In this document: positions 9,784 through 19,544 of the stretch, piece after piece | Numbering within the stretch: the first letter of the stretch is position 1 | Layout: each line of letters begins with the position of its first letter | DNA from: BJGV01 sp003230615 | GTDB lineage: Bacteria > Pseudomonadota > Gammaproteobacteria > Burkholderiales > Nitrosomonadaceae | DNA length: 64,000 nt | Reading direction: 5' to 3' | Assembly (NCBI GenBank): GCA_963663215.1 | Contig: OY760140.1 | Location: forward strand, 558,001-622,000 | Translations under genes and position numbers: made by a program | The notes under the pieces: generated by a model | Databases searched by the model: none | Told to the model about the DNA's origin: nothing | The model's input: the letters and a program-made list of their open reading frames with translations, nothing else

Positions 9784-10677
9784 TCAATGCTTGTCTATTA
9801 ACCATCTTTTCCGTATTGCACGTGCATCGAAAAAAGCTTTTTCCAACGCTGATTCATCACCATTTTCTAACATTTCGCGCATGCGTGTCAGCTCGTTTTG
9901 ATAGGCATCAATTTGTTTAAGTAACAATTTGCGATTAGCGAGGCAGATGTCGCGCCACATTTCTGGAGAACTTCCTGCAATGCGGGTAAAGTCACGAAAA
10001 CCACTACCGGCAAAGCACAGTAGATCATCTGAGCTATCTTCTGTGCTTGAAGAAAAAATATGGTTCATCAGCGTGGATGCCAGCAAATGGGGTAGGTGAC
10101 TTATCGAAGCGAGGATTTTATCGTGTTGATGGGCCTTTATTTGTGAAATTCGGGCACCACAACTTTGCCATAACTCTTTTACACAATTTAGTGCATTAGT
10201 ATTGGTTTCGTCTAACGGGGTAAGTACCAGCTTCTTGTCGCGGAATAAATCTGCGTTCGCTGCGTTTGCTCCACTCTGCTCTGCTCCGGCGATAGGATGG
10301 CCAGGCACAAAGTTCTTTAAATGTTCAGGTAAGTAAGAACGCGCTGCTGCGATTACATTTTGTTTAGTACTTCCCGCATCAGTTATAATGGTTTTAGATT
10401 CGAGGTGGGGGGCGATTTGCTCTAAAATTTTAGCAGTCTGCCCCACTGGTATGGCAAGTAATACGAGATCTGCATTCTTGAGTGCGAGCGGATAATCATC
10501 GGTAATTTCGTCTAATATTCCTAGTTCCAGTGCGCGCTGTAAATTCTCCCTGCTTCGTCCTAAACCAACAATATGTTTAACTCGTCCCGCCTTACGTAGT
10601 GCCAGCGCAAATGAGCCGCCAATCAAGCCGACGCCGATAATCACTAGTTTGTTTAAGATAATATCAGTCTTACACAT
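9784..10677 (-). CDS. tyrA: Prephenate dehydrogenase
   Basis: NAD(P)-dependent oxidative decarboxylation of prephenate to 4-hydroxyphenylpyruvate, the tyrosine branch. 297 residues, the monofunctional length without a chorismate mutase or ACT domain. N-terminal Rossmann motif VIIGVGLIGGSFALAL, and the substrate-site stretch PGHPIAGAEQSGA near the middle. It is the last visible gene of the gyrA-serC-serA-pheA-hisC-tyrA series, 70 bases after hisC. In many betaproteobacteria aroA follows; here the operon ends against the convergent lpd. Confidence 0.95.
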   Translation of the reverse strand: MCKTDIILNKLVIIGVGLIGGSFALALRKAGRVKHIVGLGRSRENLQRALELGILDEITDDYPLALKNADLVLLAIPVGQTAKILEQIAPHLESKTIITDAGSTKQNVIAAARSYLPEHLKNFVPGHPIAGAEQSGANAANADLFRDKKLVLTPLDETNTNALNCVKELWQSCGARISQIKAHQHDKILASISHLPHLLASTLMNHIFSSSTEDSSDDLLCFAGSGFRDFTRIAGSSPEMWRDICLANRKLLLKQIDAYQNELTRMREMLENGDESALEKAFFDARAIRKRWLIDKH

Positions 10678-10747
10678 TGATTTTCTTATTATAGTTTTAA
10701 ATTATTCTTTAGTAACTTTATTAAAAGTTTTGATAATGAAATCAAGC

Positions 10748-11851
10748 CTACTTAATTGCACTCTCAAGGGACTGCAAAAATTTATGATTCTCGGATTCGA
10801 GTCCGATGGTGACACGTAGATGTTGTGGCATCTCATAAATACCGAGTGGGCGTACAATAATTCCCTTCTTTAATAGGTGTTGATACACGGTAATAGCTTT
10901 ACCATCGCTTACACAAAAACTTAGAAAATTTCCGTAGGAAGGAATATATTCGATTCCAAGTCGATCCAGGCCTGTAGTTATTTGGAGCATTCCTGCCAGG
11001 TTGAGCGTATAGGAGCGTTTGACAAATTCTATGTCATTTATAGCTGCCAACGCCCCCGAGAGTCCTATGCTGTTAACGTTGAATGGCTGACGTATTCGGT
11101 TCATCAATCCAGCCAAGTGAGTATGAGAAAGTCCAAATCCTACACGGATACCCGCCATACCATAAATTTTAGAAAAAGTACGGGTAATAAGTAAATTGGG
11201 AAAGCGATTCAACCACTCAATGCTGTTGGCTTTGGAAGCCTCTGGCAAATATTCATTATAGGCTTCATCAAGCACTACCAGTACATCTGGAGAAATTCGT
11301 TTTAGAAACCGTAAAAGATCAGCAGCGGCCACAAAAGTACCAGTAGGATTATTCGGGTTGGCAATAAATACCACGCGGGTTTCAGGTGTTATAGCCTCTA
11401 GCATGGCATCCAAGTCATGGCCAAAATTTTTGGCAGGAACTGAGATACCGTTTGCTCCGACTGCCTGGGTCACCAGTGGGTAAACTGCAAAAGCATGTTG
11501 TGAGTAAACTGCTGATGCACCAGGTTTCAGGAATACCCGGGCCGCCAGCTCTAGCACATCATTGGAACCGTTACCTAGCATGATTTGGTCGCTGTCTACA
11601 GCATACTTCTTCGACAACGCAGTTTTCAACTCAAAGCCATTGCCATCAGGGTATCGCATCACTTCTTTGAGTGCTTTTGCCATTGCTTCAAGTGCTAGAG
11701 GACTTGTCCCAAATGGATTCTCATTCGATGCGAGTTTGATAATGGAGTGTTCATCCAAACCCATTTCTCTTGCTAACTCAGAAATCGGTTTGCCTGGCTG
11801 GTAGGGCGCAATAGAGTGGATATATTCCGGGGCAAGATCACAAAGATTCAT
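10748..11851 (-). CDS. hisC: Histidinol-phosphate aminotransferase
   Basis: PLP-dependent fold type I aminotransferase of histidine synthesis, 367 residues. The PLP lysine lies in RTFSKIYGMAGIRVGFG. Other family features are KLASNENPFGTSPLA near the N-terminus, ANPNNPTGT, VVLDEAYNEY and the C-terminal VTIGLESENHKFL. Lying between pheA and tyrA, it belongs to the subgroup that often also transaminates phenylpyruvate and 4-hydroxyphenylpyruvate, so it may close both aromatic branches. That wider role is inference from neighbourhood. Confidence 0.94.
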   Translation of the reverse strand: MNLCDLAPEYIHSIAPYQPGKPISELAREMGLDEHSIIKLASNENPFGTSPLALEAMAKALKEVMRYPDGNGFELKTALSKKYAVDSDQIMLGNGSNDVLELAARVFLKPGASAVYSQHAFAVYPLVTQAVGANGISVPAKNFGHDLDAMLEAITPETRVVFIANPNNPTGTFVAAADLLRFLKRISPDVLVVLDEAYNEYLPEASKANSIEWLNRFPNLLITRTFSKIYGMAGIRVGFGLSHTHLAGLMNRIRQPFNVNSIGLSGALAAINDIEFVKRSYTLNLAGMLQITTGLDRLGIEYIPSYGNFLSFCVSDGKAITVYQHLLKKGIIVRPLGIYEMPQHLRVTIGLESENHKFLQSLESAIK

Positions 11852-11949
11852 ATAGCCAGCACCATAAAGTATAGAAAATTAGGGGCGCGTAAAATCATAA
11901 TAAATTGGAAACACCACTATTAAGCTTTACCCGGGCACTTAAAACTGAA

Positions 11950-13014
11950 TTATTCTGATGGATAAGATCCGAGTATTTTTAAGAATGTTGCTTTCTCTCG
12001 TATTTCTTCTAGCGCCTTCGCAATTTTCTCGTTTTGCTGATGACCTTGGATGTCAACAAAGAAAACATATTCCCATAAGCTGGCGCGGGAGGGACGAGAT
12101 TCCAGGTGACTCATGCTTACACCATGTTTTGCCAGAGGCGACAAAAGGGCATGTATGGCACCAGGAATATTTTTAGCCGACATCGCTAGCGATGTTTTAT
12201 CCTTACCAGAGGGAGCAACATCCTGCGTGCCGAGTACCAAAAAACGTGTAGTATTTCTTGGGTCATCCTCAATATTTTCAGCGCATATGGAAAGTTTATA
12301 CACCTCGGCCGCTTTTTTGCTGGCAATTGCAGCAATACTTTTATCTTCAGCAGCAATCATCGCTGCATGAGCATTGCTTGCTGCAATTACCCGTTTTACT
12401 TGTGGGAGAGGAAAATTTGTGTTTAACCACTCATGACATTGCGCCAGAGATTGTGGATGAGAGTAAATCTTTTTGATGCCCTTAAGATCGGTATGTAAAG
12501 CAAGCAGACATTGATGTATTGATAACTGGATCTCACCGCAAACCTTTAGGGAGGTTTGTAATAGTAGATCTAGTGTTTTACCAACTGCGCCCTCATTTGA
12601 GTTTTCTACTGGTACAATCCCATTACTTGCTGTACCAGATTCTACTTTGTGAAATACCTCATCAATCGATTCGCATGGGAGGGTTGTTACGGCGCTACCA
12701 AAGCAATTCAATACGGCTTCTTCTGAAAAAGTACCTTGTGGTCCCAGATAGGCTACAGTCAATGGTTCTTCCATCGCACGGCATAATGACATGATTTCAG
12801 TAAACAACTGTGAAACGTGCTCGTGAGTCAGCGGCCCAGAATTTAGTTCTCGCATACGTTCCAGTACTTGTGCTTCCCGCTCAGGTCGATATATCAAGCC
12901 TTTTTTAAATTGACCGATCTGCTTGGCCAGGTTGGCGCGCGCGTTTACAAGATTAAGTAGATCACGGTCAATTGCATCTATCTCATCACGAAGTTGCCCA
13001 AGTTGATCAGTCAT
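11950..13014 (-). CDS. pheA: Bifunctional chorismate mutase / prephenate dehydratase (P-protein)
   Basis: Converts chorismate via prephenate to phenylpyruvate. 354 residues in three domains: N-terminal AroQ chorismate mutase (about 1-85; LRDEIDAIDRDLLNLVNAR), prephenate dehydratase (about 90-270; AYLGPQGTFSEEAV and the NTTRFLVLG motif), and a C-terminal ACT regulatory domain (about 280-354) with the phenylalanine-binding SHLESRPSR. The ACT domain implies feedback inhibition by phenylalanine. It lies 27 bases downstream of serA in the same operon. Confidence 0.96.
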   Translation of the reverse strand: MTDQLGQLRDEIDAIDRDLLNLVNARANLAKQIGQFKKGLIYRPEREAQVLERMRELNSGPLTHEHVSQLFTEIMSLCRAMEEPLTVAYLGPQGTFSEEAVLNCFGSAVTTLPCESIDEVFHKVESGTASNGIVPVENSNEGAVGKTLDLLLQTSLKVCGEIQLSIHQCLLALHTDLKGIKKIYSHPQSLAQCHEWLNTNFPLPQVKRVIAASNAHAAMIAAEDKSIAAIASKKAAEVYKLSICAENIEDDPRNTTRFLVLGTQDVAPSGKDKTSLAMSAKNIPGAIHALLSPLAKHGVSMSHLESRPSRASLWEYVFFVDIQGHQQNEKIAKALEEIREKATFLKILGSYPSE

Positions 13015-13041
13015 TGAGAATAAATTCCTTGTTTGTAAAAG

Positions 13042-14241
13042 TTATTCAGCCAATACTGGTAAATATCGCACCATCAAAACGCCAGGAATTGCCGCAATCT
13101 TATCTATTGTTTTTTGTGGTACTGGGCTATCCACATCTACCAAGGTGTAGGCCATCTCGCCGCGAGACTTATTTCCCATATTGTGAATGTTAAGCCCAGC
13201 TTTTGCCATATTGGTAGAAATTTGTCCCAGCATATTAGGTACGTTAGTATTGGCTACCGCCATTCGATAAGGGGATTCGCGCCCCATCGTTAAGTTTGGA
13301 AAATTGACAGTATTGGCAAGATTCCCATTTTCTAAATAATCCATCATTTGCCTTACCACCATTATCGCGCAGTTTTCTTCTGCTTCCATGGTGGAGGCGC
13401 CCAGGTGTGGCAACGTGATCACCGCTTTATGATGTTGGAGTTTTTGACTAGGAAAGTCGCATACATAGTATTTTATTTTGCCGGACTCAGCTCCTGTTAG
13501 TACCGCATCTTCATCAATAATACCTTCACGAGAAAAATTAAGCAGGATTGCGCCTTGCTTCATATTTTTGACACGTTTGCTATTAATCAGTAGACGTGTT
13601 GCATCAAGTAAAGGTACGTGTAGAGTTATGAAATCACTGTGTTGTAGCAGATTTTCAATACTTGGAGCCTTTTTTACTTCTGATGATAGATTCCATGCTG
13701 CATCCACGGTTATTTCAGGATCATAACCTATCACTTTCATTCCGAGTCCAATGGCTGCGTCTGCAACTAGCCGTCCTACTGCACCCAATCCAATAATTCC
13801 TAATGTGCGTCCTGGTAACTCCATTCCAGAATACTGTTTTTTACCATCTTCTGCCAATTTATGTAGAGTAGTGTCGCTACCTTGTAGACTTTCGGTGAAG
13901 TGAATTGCAGGAATCAGATTGCGTGCTGCCATCAACATACCTGCTAATACAAGTTCTTTCACCGCATTCGCATTTGCGCCAGGAGCATTAAACACAGGTA
14001 CGCCACGTAGATTCATTTTTTTCACTGGAACGTTATTGGTTCCTGCACCTGCTCTTCCAATTGCCATCACACTTTTAGGAATTTCCATTTTTAGCATATT
14101 GTGCGAACGTACAAGGATTGCATCCGGTTCAGCCATATTGTTTCCTACGACGTAACGTTTGCCAGGAAAGAGGTTCAAACCAAGTATAGAGATTTGATTG
14201 AGTGCTTGTATCTGAAAAGTTTTATACGCTCGGCTAGGCAT
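13042..14241 (-). CDS. serA: D-3-phosphoglycerate dehydrogenase
   Basis: First step of the phosphorylated serine pathway. About 399 residues. N-terminal and Rossmann domains of the D-2-hydroxyacid dehydrogenase family (GIIGLGAVGRLVADAAIGLG for NAD, a substrate-binding region RSHNMLKMEIP), ending in a C-terminal ACT domain (about 320-399, GEMAYTLVDVDS). The frame remains open to a TTG upstream, but the ATG at 14241 begins the conserved MPSRAYKTFQ start and overlaps the serC stop by eight bases. The serC-serA overlap couples two successive enzymes of the same pathway. Confidence 0.93.
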   Translation of the reverse strand: MPSRAYKTFQIQALNQISILGLNLFPGKRYVVGNNMAEPDAILVRSHNMLKMEIPKSVMAIGRAGAGTNNVPVKKMNLRGVPVFNAPGANANAVKELVLAGMLMAARNLIPAIHFTESLQGSDTTLHKLAEDGKKQYSGMELPGRTLGIIGLGAVGRLVADAAIGLGMKVIGYDPEITVDAAWNLSSEVKKAPSIENLLQHSDFITLHVPLLDATRLLINSKRVKNMKQGAILLNFSREGIIDEDAVLTGAESGKIKYYVCDFPSQKLQHHKAVITLPHLGASTMEAEENCAIMVVRQMMDYLENGNLANTVNFPNLTMGRESPYRMAVANTNVPNMLGQISTNMAKAGLNIHNMGNKSRGEMAYTLVDVDSPVPQKTIDKIAAIPGVLMVRYLPVLAE

Positions 14242-15337
14242 GAATACTCGCAAATTTTTTCATGAATTCTACTAAGGTAGCAACACCTTCAATCGGCATG
14301 GCGTTGTATATTGAAGCGCGCATCCCGCCTACTGAACGATGGCCTTTCAACTGAAACATGCCACAATCCTCTGCTTGTTTTAGAAACTCACCATCCAATG
14401 CCGTATTCTTAAGTGTGAATGGAACATTCATACGTGAGCGGTCAGAATTGGTTACTGGGCAGTGATAAAAATCAGTTGTATTAAATAAGTCATATAACAG
14501 ACTGGCTTTGGCGATGTTGATTTTTTCCATTTCTACCAATCCTCCCTTTTTCTTCAGCCATTCGAATACTAGCCCAGTGACATACATGGCAAAAGCAGGT
14601 GGAGTGTTATACATGGAAGCGTTATCAGCATGGATTTTATAGTCGAACATGCTTGGCGTACCTGGTATGGTGGCGCCTAGCAGTTCTTCATGCACAATAA
14701 CAATGGTCAGACCTGCTGGACCCATGTTCTTCTGGGCTCCAGCATATACTAAACCAAACTGAGTAATATCCAGTGGGCGTGACAATATACTGGACGACAT
14801 GTCAGCTACCAACGGAACATTGTTGTCCAAATTGGGTGTCCAATTAAATTCTACGCCACCGACGGTCTCGTTAGGGGTGTAGTGCACATAGGCTGCATTT
14901 GGGTCGAGTTTCCATTTGTCTTGCGTTGGTGCATACGTGAAGTTTGTATCCTCCGACGAGGCTGCGATATTTACGTTGCAATATCTTTGTGCTTCCTTTA
15001 TAGCTTTTTTCGACCACATTCCAGTATTAATATAATCTGCCCCCTTTTTTTTGCGTAGCAAATTCATCGGTACCATGGAGAACTGGCTGGAAGCGCCACC
15101 AGAAAGGAACAGCACTTTGTAACTACTTGGAATGCCAACTAATTCACGAAAATCGGCTTCAACTTTTTTGGCAATCGACATAAATTCTTTGCCACGATGA
15201 CTCATTTCCATTACAGACATGTTGCTATCATGCCAGATGAGCATTTCGTCACGCGCTTGTTGTAGTACTTCTGTCGGTAACACCGCGGGACCCGCGCTAA
15301 AATTAAATATACGTTCCACAGTTGCTATACGTCCCAC
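14234..15337 (-). CDS. serC: Phosphoserine aminotransferase
   Basis: PLP enzyme converting 3-phosphohydroxypyruvate to phosphoserine; also serves pyridoxine synthesis. Conserved start IFNFSAGPAVLPTEVL, PLP lysine in YAGAQKNMGPAG, and C-terminal GHRSVGGMRASIYNAMP. Both candidate starts are GTG: 15337 gives 367 residues, while the GTG six codons later gives about 361, nearer the family norm, with GGGA upstream. The later start may be the real one. Lies 45 bases downstream of gyrA. Confidence 0.95.
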   Translation of the reverse strand: MGRIATVERIFNFSAGPAVLPTEVLQQARDEMLIWHDSNMSVMEMSHRGKEFMSIAKKVEADFRELVGIPSSYKVLFLSGGASSQFSMVPMNLLRKKKGADYINTGMWSKKAIKEAQRYCNVNIAASSEDTNFTYAPTQDKWKLDPNAAYVHYTPNETVGGVEFNWTPNLDNNVPLVADMSSSILSRPLDITQFGLVYAGAQKNMGPAGLTIVIVHEELLGATIPGTPSMFDYKIHADNASMYNTPPAFAMYVTGLVFEWLKKKGGLVEMEKINIAKASLLYDLFNTTDFYHCPVTNSDRSRMNVPFTLKNTALDGEFLKQAEDCGMFQLKGHRSVGGMRASIYNAMPIEGVATLVEFMKKFASIHA

Positions 15338-15382
15338 ATTTTAAATCTATATTTTGGCTTATACATTTTGGCAACTTAATGG

Positions 15383-17929
15383 TTATTCCACATCGGTTTC
15401 AATTACTCTTTCAAGTCCAGCGAGTTTTTCACCCTCATCCAGATTAATTAGTCTCACTCCCTGGGTAACGCGGTTCATTTTTCGAACTTCCTTGACCCGC
15501 GTACGAATCAGTACACCTCCCGTGGTAATAAGCATGATTTCGTCATCTTGTTTCACGAGCCTGGCGGCGACTACTTTTCCATTTCGTTCACTGGTTCTAA
15601 TCGAGATCATGCCTTGAGTACCTCTGCCGTGGCGCGCATATTCACTTATCGGGGTGCGTTTCCCGTAGCCATTTTCGGTTGCTGTCAATACTGATAGCTC
15701 CTCATTCTCGGCGACTAGCAGGGAAATTACTTTCTGTTCCTTACCTAGCTTCATACCACGAACACCACGTGCGCTGCGTCCCATTGGACGTACATCATTT
15801 TCATCAAAACGCATTGCTTTGCCACCATCGGAAAAAAGCATTACGTCATGCTTACCTTCAGTGAGTGCGACGCCGATCAGGTAATCGCCATCATCTAAAC
15901 CCACTGCAATAATGCCGCCAACACGAGGCCGAGAAAATTTAGATAGTGCAATTTTCTTCACTGTACCGAGGGAGGTGGCCATGAAAATAAAACGATTTTC
16001 ATCAAACTCCCTTACAGGAAGGATTGCGTTAATTCTTTCTCCCTCTCCTAGTTGTAACAAATTAACAATCGGTTTCCCACGTGAAGTACGCCCTCCCTGT
16101 GGCACCGAATACACCTTGATCCAGTAGGCTCGCCCACGGCTCGAGAAACAAAGAATGTAATCGTGAGTATTTACGATAAATAGATTGTCAATCACATCGT
16201 CTTCTTTGGTCTTTGTTGCCTGCTTACCACGTCCACCACGTTTCTGGGCATGATAATCCTGTATTGGCTGTGATTTAATATAGCCAGTATGTGACAGAGT
16301 TACGACAACATCTTCAGGCGCAATCAGGTCTTCCATACTTAAGTCTTGTGTGCCGACTACAATCTCGCTACGACGTTTGTCGCCAAACTGTTTCTTGACG
16401 GCGGCTAGTTCATCGGCAATGATGCTTGTGATGCGCTCTGTTTTGGTGAGAACGTCGAGAAGGTCGGCAATTTTGATCATCACCTCCTTGTACTCACCAA
16501 CAATTTTATCTTGCTCTAATCCAGTCAGACGTTGTAAGCGTAATTCCAGAATTGCCTGAGTCTGTGAATCGGACAGGCGGTAGCCTTTTTTGGATAAGCC
16601 GAATTCTAAAGCGAGTCCATCCGGTCGGAATGCCTTGGCATTTACTGAGCTACGAGAGAGCATTTCCTCTACTAGTTTGGATCGCCATACCTTTGTCATT
16701 ATCATTTGCTTGGCTACTGCAGGGGTTGATGCTGCCTTGATTAAAGCAATTACTGCATCTACATTAGAAAGCGCAACGGCTAGACCTTCTAGCAGGTGTC
16801 CACGCTCACGCGCCTTTTTCAATTCGAATGCAGTTCGTCGTGTCACCACTTCACGACGATGATTCAAGAATGCTTCTAGCATTTGTTTCAGGTTAAGCAC
16901 ACGTGGCTGTCCGTCTAGCAGGGCCACCATGTTCATGCCAAAGGTATCCTGCAATTGTGTTTCTTTGTACAGGTTGTTCAGTATTACTTCAGGTATTTCG
17001 CCACGCTTTAATTCAATCACCATACGCATGCCAGATTTATCCGACTCGTCACGTAAATCAGAGATACCCTCAATTTTTTTATCGCGCACCAACTCACTAA
17101 TACGAATTAGTAGGTTCGCCTTGTTTACCTGGTAAGGTAATTCATCAACAATAATGCTCTGACGGCTACCTTTTTCCATCTCCTCAAAATGAGTACGAGC
17201 ACGGATTACTATGCGTCCACGCCCAGTCTGATAACCTTCTTTGACTCCTGCAACACCATAAATGATTCCCGCAGTAGGAAAATCCGGTGCAGGTATGATT
17301 TCAATCAGTTCATCTATGCTGGTTTCAGGATTTTTTAGCAGTGCCAGGCAGGCTGCCACCACTTCATTCAGATTGTGTGGTGGGATGTTGGTTGCCATAC
17401 CAACTGCGATACCAGAAGAACCGTTGATGAGCAGGTTTGGAATCTTCGCTGGTAGAACTACCGGTTCTCTTTCTGAACCATCGTAATTAGGAACAAAGTC
17501 TACTGTTTCTTTTTCAAGGTCTGCCAACAGCTCATGGGCGATACGCGACATGCGAATTTCGGTATAACGCATTGCTGCCGCATTATCACCATCAACTGAA
17601 CCAAAGTTACCCTGACCATCTACTAAAATATAACGTAACGAAAAATTCTGTGCCATACGTACGATCGTGTCATATGCTGCCGTATCACCATGGGGATGAT
17701 ATTTACCAATTATGTCGCCGACAATGCGTGCTGACTTCTTGTAGGGGCGATTCCAGTCATTAGAAAGTTCATGCATTGCGAGCAGAGCACGTCGGTGTAC
17801 CGGCTTTAAGCCATCACGTGCATCTGGCAGAGCCCGTCCCACGATTACACTCATTGCGTAGTCGAGGTAAGAGCGGCGCATTTCCTCTTCAAGGCTGACG
17901 GGCAGGGTTTCTTTTGCGAATTGATCCAT
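15383..17929 (-). CDS. gyrA: DNA gyrase subunit A
   Basis: Breakage-rejoining subunit of gyrase, 848 residues from the ATG at 17929 (an upstream in-frame TTG at 17953 is less likely). Catalytic Tyr122 in AAMRYTEIRMS. The quinolone-determining region reads HPHGDTAAYDTI with Thr at position 83 and Asp at 87 in E. coli numbering. The C-terminal beta-pinwheel domain starts with a GyrA box, AQKRGGRGK. It heads the operon leading into serC, and is divergent from mtaD across about 280 bases. Confidence 0.97.
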   Translation of the reverse strand: MDQFAKETLPVSLEEEMRRSYLDYAMSVIVGRALPDARDGLKPVHRRALLAMHELSNDWNRPYKKSARIVGDIIGKYHPHGDTAAYDTIVRMAQNFSLRYILVDGQGNFGSVDGDNAAAMRYTEIRMSRIAHELLADLEKETVDFVPNYDGSEREPVVLPAKIPNLLINGSSGIAVGMATNIPPHNLNEVVAACLALLKNPETSIDELIEIIPAPDFPTAGIIYGVAGVKEGYQTGRGRIVIRARTHFEEMEKGSRQSIIVDELPYQVNKANLLIRISELVRDKKIEGISDLRDESDKSGMRMVIELKRGEIPEVILNNLYKETQLQDTFGMNMVALLDGQPRVLNLKQMLEAFLNHRREVVTRRTAFELKKARERGHLLEGLAVALSNVDAVIALIKAASTPAVAKQMIMTKVWRSKLVEEMLSRSSVNAKAFRPDGLALEFGLSKKGYRLSDSQTQAILELRLQRLTGLEQDKIVGEYKEVMIKIADLLDVLTKTERITSIIADELAAVKKQFGDKRRSEIVVGTQDLSMEDLIAPEDVVVTLSHTGYIKSQPIQDYHAQKRGGRGKQATKTKEDDVIDNLFIVNTHDYILCFSSRGRAYWIKVYSVPQGGRTSRGKPIVNLLQLGEGERINAILPVREFDENRFIFMATSLGTVKKIALSKFSRPRVGGIIAVGLDDGDYLIGVALTEGKHDVMLFSDGGKAMRFDENDVRPMGRSARGVRGMKLGKEQKVISLLVAENEELSVLTATENGYGKRTPISEYARHGRGTQGMISIRTSERNGKVVAARLVKQDDEIMLITTGGVLIRTRVKEVRKMNRVTQGVRLINLDEGEKLAGLERVIETDVE

Positions 17930-18209
17930 TGTTATTTTTTCTTTAAGAGACAATAAGTTAGGTTAATAATTCTGCTTCAAATCGGACTACATAAAAACCA
18001 GTGATTCTAACATGTCGCTTCCATTGAAGCCACTTTGATAATCTTATCTATATGCTGTGTGTAGGGGAGATAATCTGGCAGGAATCAAGCAAGCAATGGT
18101 TATTCAGAATGCAAAATTTAGTTGTGCAATAATGTGTCGCCGAAAGGCGATAATTTTATTCTTAAGTGGCCAAAGGATAATCTGGATTTGAATCAAATTC
18201 TGTTAGTAA
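17930..18209. promoter_or_regulatory. Divergent intergenic region gyrA / mtaD
   Basis: 280 bases between the divergent gyrA and mtaD starts, so promoters for both must lie here. I see AT-rich segments but no convincing operator, and no RNA gene. Confidence 0.4.
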
Positions 18210-19544
18210 ATGACCCAAAGCATTAAAATCGATACTTTGATAGAGGCTCGCTGGATTATTCCAGTGGAGCCTGCTGGAGTTGTGTTACATGAGCATGCGA
18301 TTGCGATTGATCAGGGTGTAATCCATTCAATCTTGCCAAAAGCTGAAGCACACTTACAGTTTTCTCCAAGAGAACAAATTGTATTGGATAAACATGTGCT
18401 CATCCCTGGCCTTATCAATCTTCATACCCATGCAGCCATGTCATTGATGCGTGGACTAGCAGACGATTTGGCCTTGATGGAGTGGCTCAACAATCATGTT
18501 TGGCCCGCTGAAACCGAGCATGTGAGTGCGGACTTTGTACTAGATGGAACAATGCTAGCCTGTGCCGAGATGCTAAAAGGCGGTACCACCTGTTTTAACG
18601 ACATGTATTATTTTCCTGAGGCCTCTGCAAAAGCGGCTTTAACGGTAGGGATGCGCGCAGCAATTGGCATGATCGTCATTGATTTCCCCACGGCCTACGC
18701 AAGTGATGCTGATGATTACCTAGCCAAAGGCTTAGCGATGCGAGACGAGTCCCGCCAACACCCTCTATTGTCTTTTTGCTTTGCTCCACATGCTCCCTAC
18801 ACCGTAGGAGATAAGACGTTTACCAACATACTAACCTATGCCGAGCAGCTTGATTTGCCCATACATATTCATTTGCATGAAACCGATGATGAAGTCAAGA
18901 ATAGCCTGGAGACTACTGGTTTACGTCCAATAGCGCGCCTACACCAACTAGGTCTACTGTCTCCTAACCTGATTGCTGTACACATGATCCATCTAACTCC
19001 TGAAGAAATTAGACAAATCGGAAGCCAGGGTTGTAGCGTGGCACATTGCCCTTCTTCTAATCTGAAGCTTGCTAGCGGATTTGCTCCCATTCCTTCCTTG
19101 TTGAATCAAGGTATCAATGTTGGCTTAGGAACAGATGGCGCAGCTAGCAATAATCGTCTGGATATGTTCGAGGAAATGCGACTTGCTGCATTGCTTGCCA
19201 AAGCGCAAAGTAATAGGGCGGAGGAACTACCAGCACACCAGGTTTTGCAAATGGCAACCATAAATGGTGCGAGAGCATTGGGCTTAGGTGAACGTACGGG
19301 TTCTCTGGTAGCAGGCAAAATAGCTGATATTACTGCTGTCGATTTTTCCAGTCTGGAGCTTTTACCCTGCTATGATCCAGCCTCACACCTCATTTATTCT
19401 GCCGGGCGTCAACACGTGAGTCACGTCTGGGTAAATGGTAAAATGCTACTAAATGAAGGACAATTTACCACGTTAGATGAAGAATCACTATGCCATCGAG
19501 CAGAGTTCTGGCAAGAGAGAATTAAGATGAAGAAAAATGTATAA
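18210..19544 (+). CDS. mtaD: 5-Methylthioadenosine / S-adenosylhomocysteine deaminase family hydrolase
   Basis: Amidohydrolase (TRZ/ATZ subfamily) of 444 residues. Metal-binding motif LINLHTHAAM at about 65-75, HIHLHETDDE mid-protein, further His in VAHCPSSNLKLASG, and the metal Asp in GLGTDGAASNN. Family members of this length next to ubiG deaminate methylthioadenosine or S-adenosylhomocysteine, a natural partner for a SAM-dependent methyltransferase that produces the latter. The ORF overlaps the ubiG start by eight bases. Exact substrate is inferred from family; other guanine-like substrates are possible. Confidence 0.85.
   Translation: MTQSIKIDTLIEARWIIPVEPAGVVLHEHAIAIDQGVIHSILPKAEAHLQFSPREQIVLDKHVLIPGLINLHTHAAMSLMRGLADDLALMEWLNNHVWPAETEHVSADFVLDGTMLACAEMLKGGTTCFNDMYYFPEASAKAALTVGMRAAIGMIVIDFPTAYASDADDYLAKGLAMRDESRQHPLLSFCFAPHAPYTVGDKTFTNILTYAEQLDLPIHIHLHETDDEVKNSLETTGLRPIARLHQLGLLSPNLIAVHMIHLTPEEIRQIGSQGCSVAHCPSSNLKLASGFAPIPSLLNQGINVGLGTDGAASNNRLDMFEEMRLAALLAKAQSNRAEELPAHQVLQMATINGARALGLGERTGSLVAGKIADITAVDFSSLELLPCYDPASHLIYSAGRQHVSHVWVNGKMLLNEGQFTTLDEESLCHRAEFWQERIKMKKNV

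Noticed and set aside
17774..17929. GyrA Thr83 as a quinolone-resistance mutation
   Set aside because: Thr at this place is the wild-type residue in several proteobacteria; the sequence alone does not show acquired resistance.
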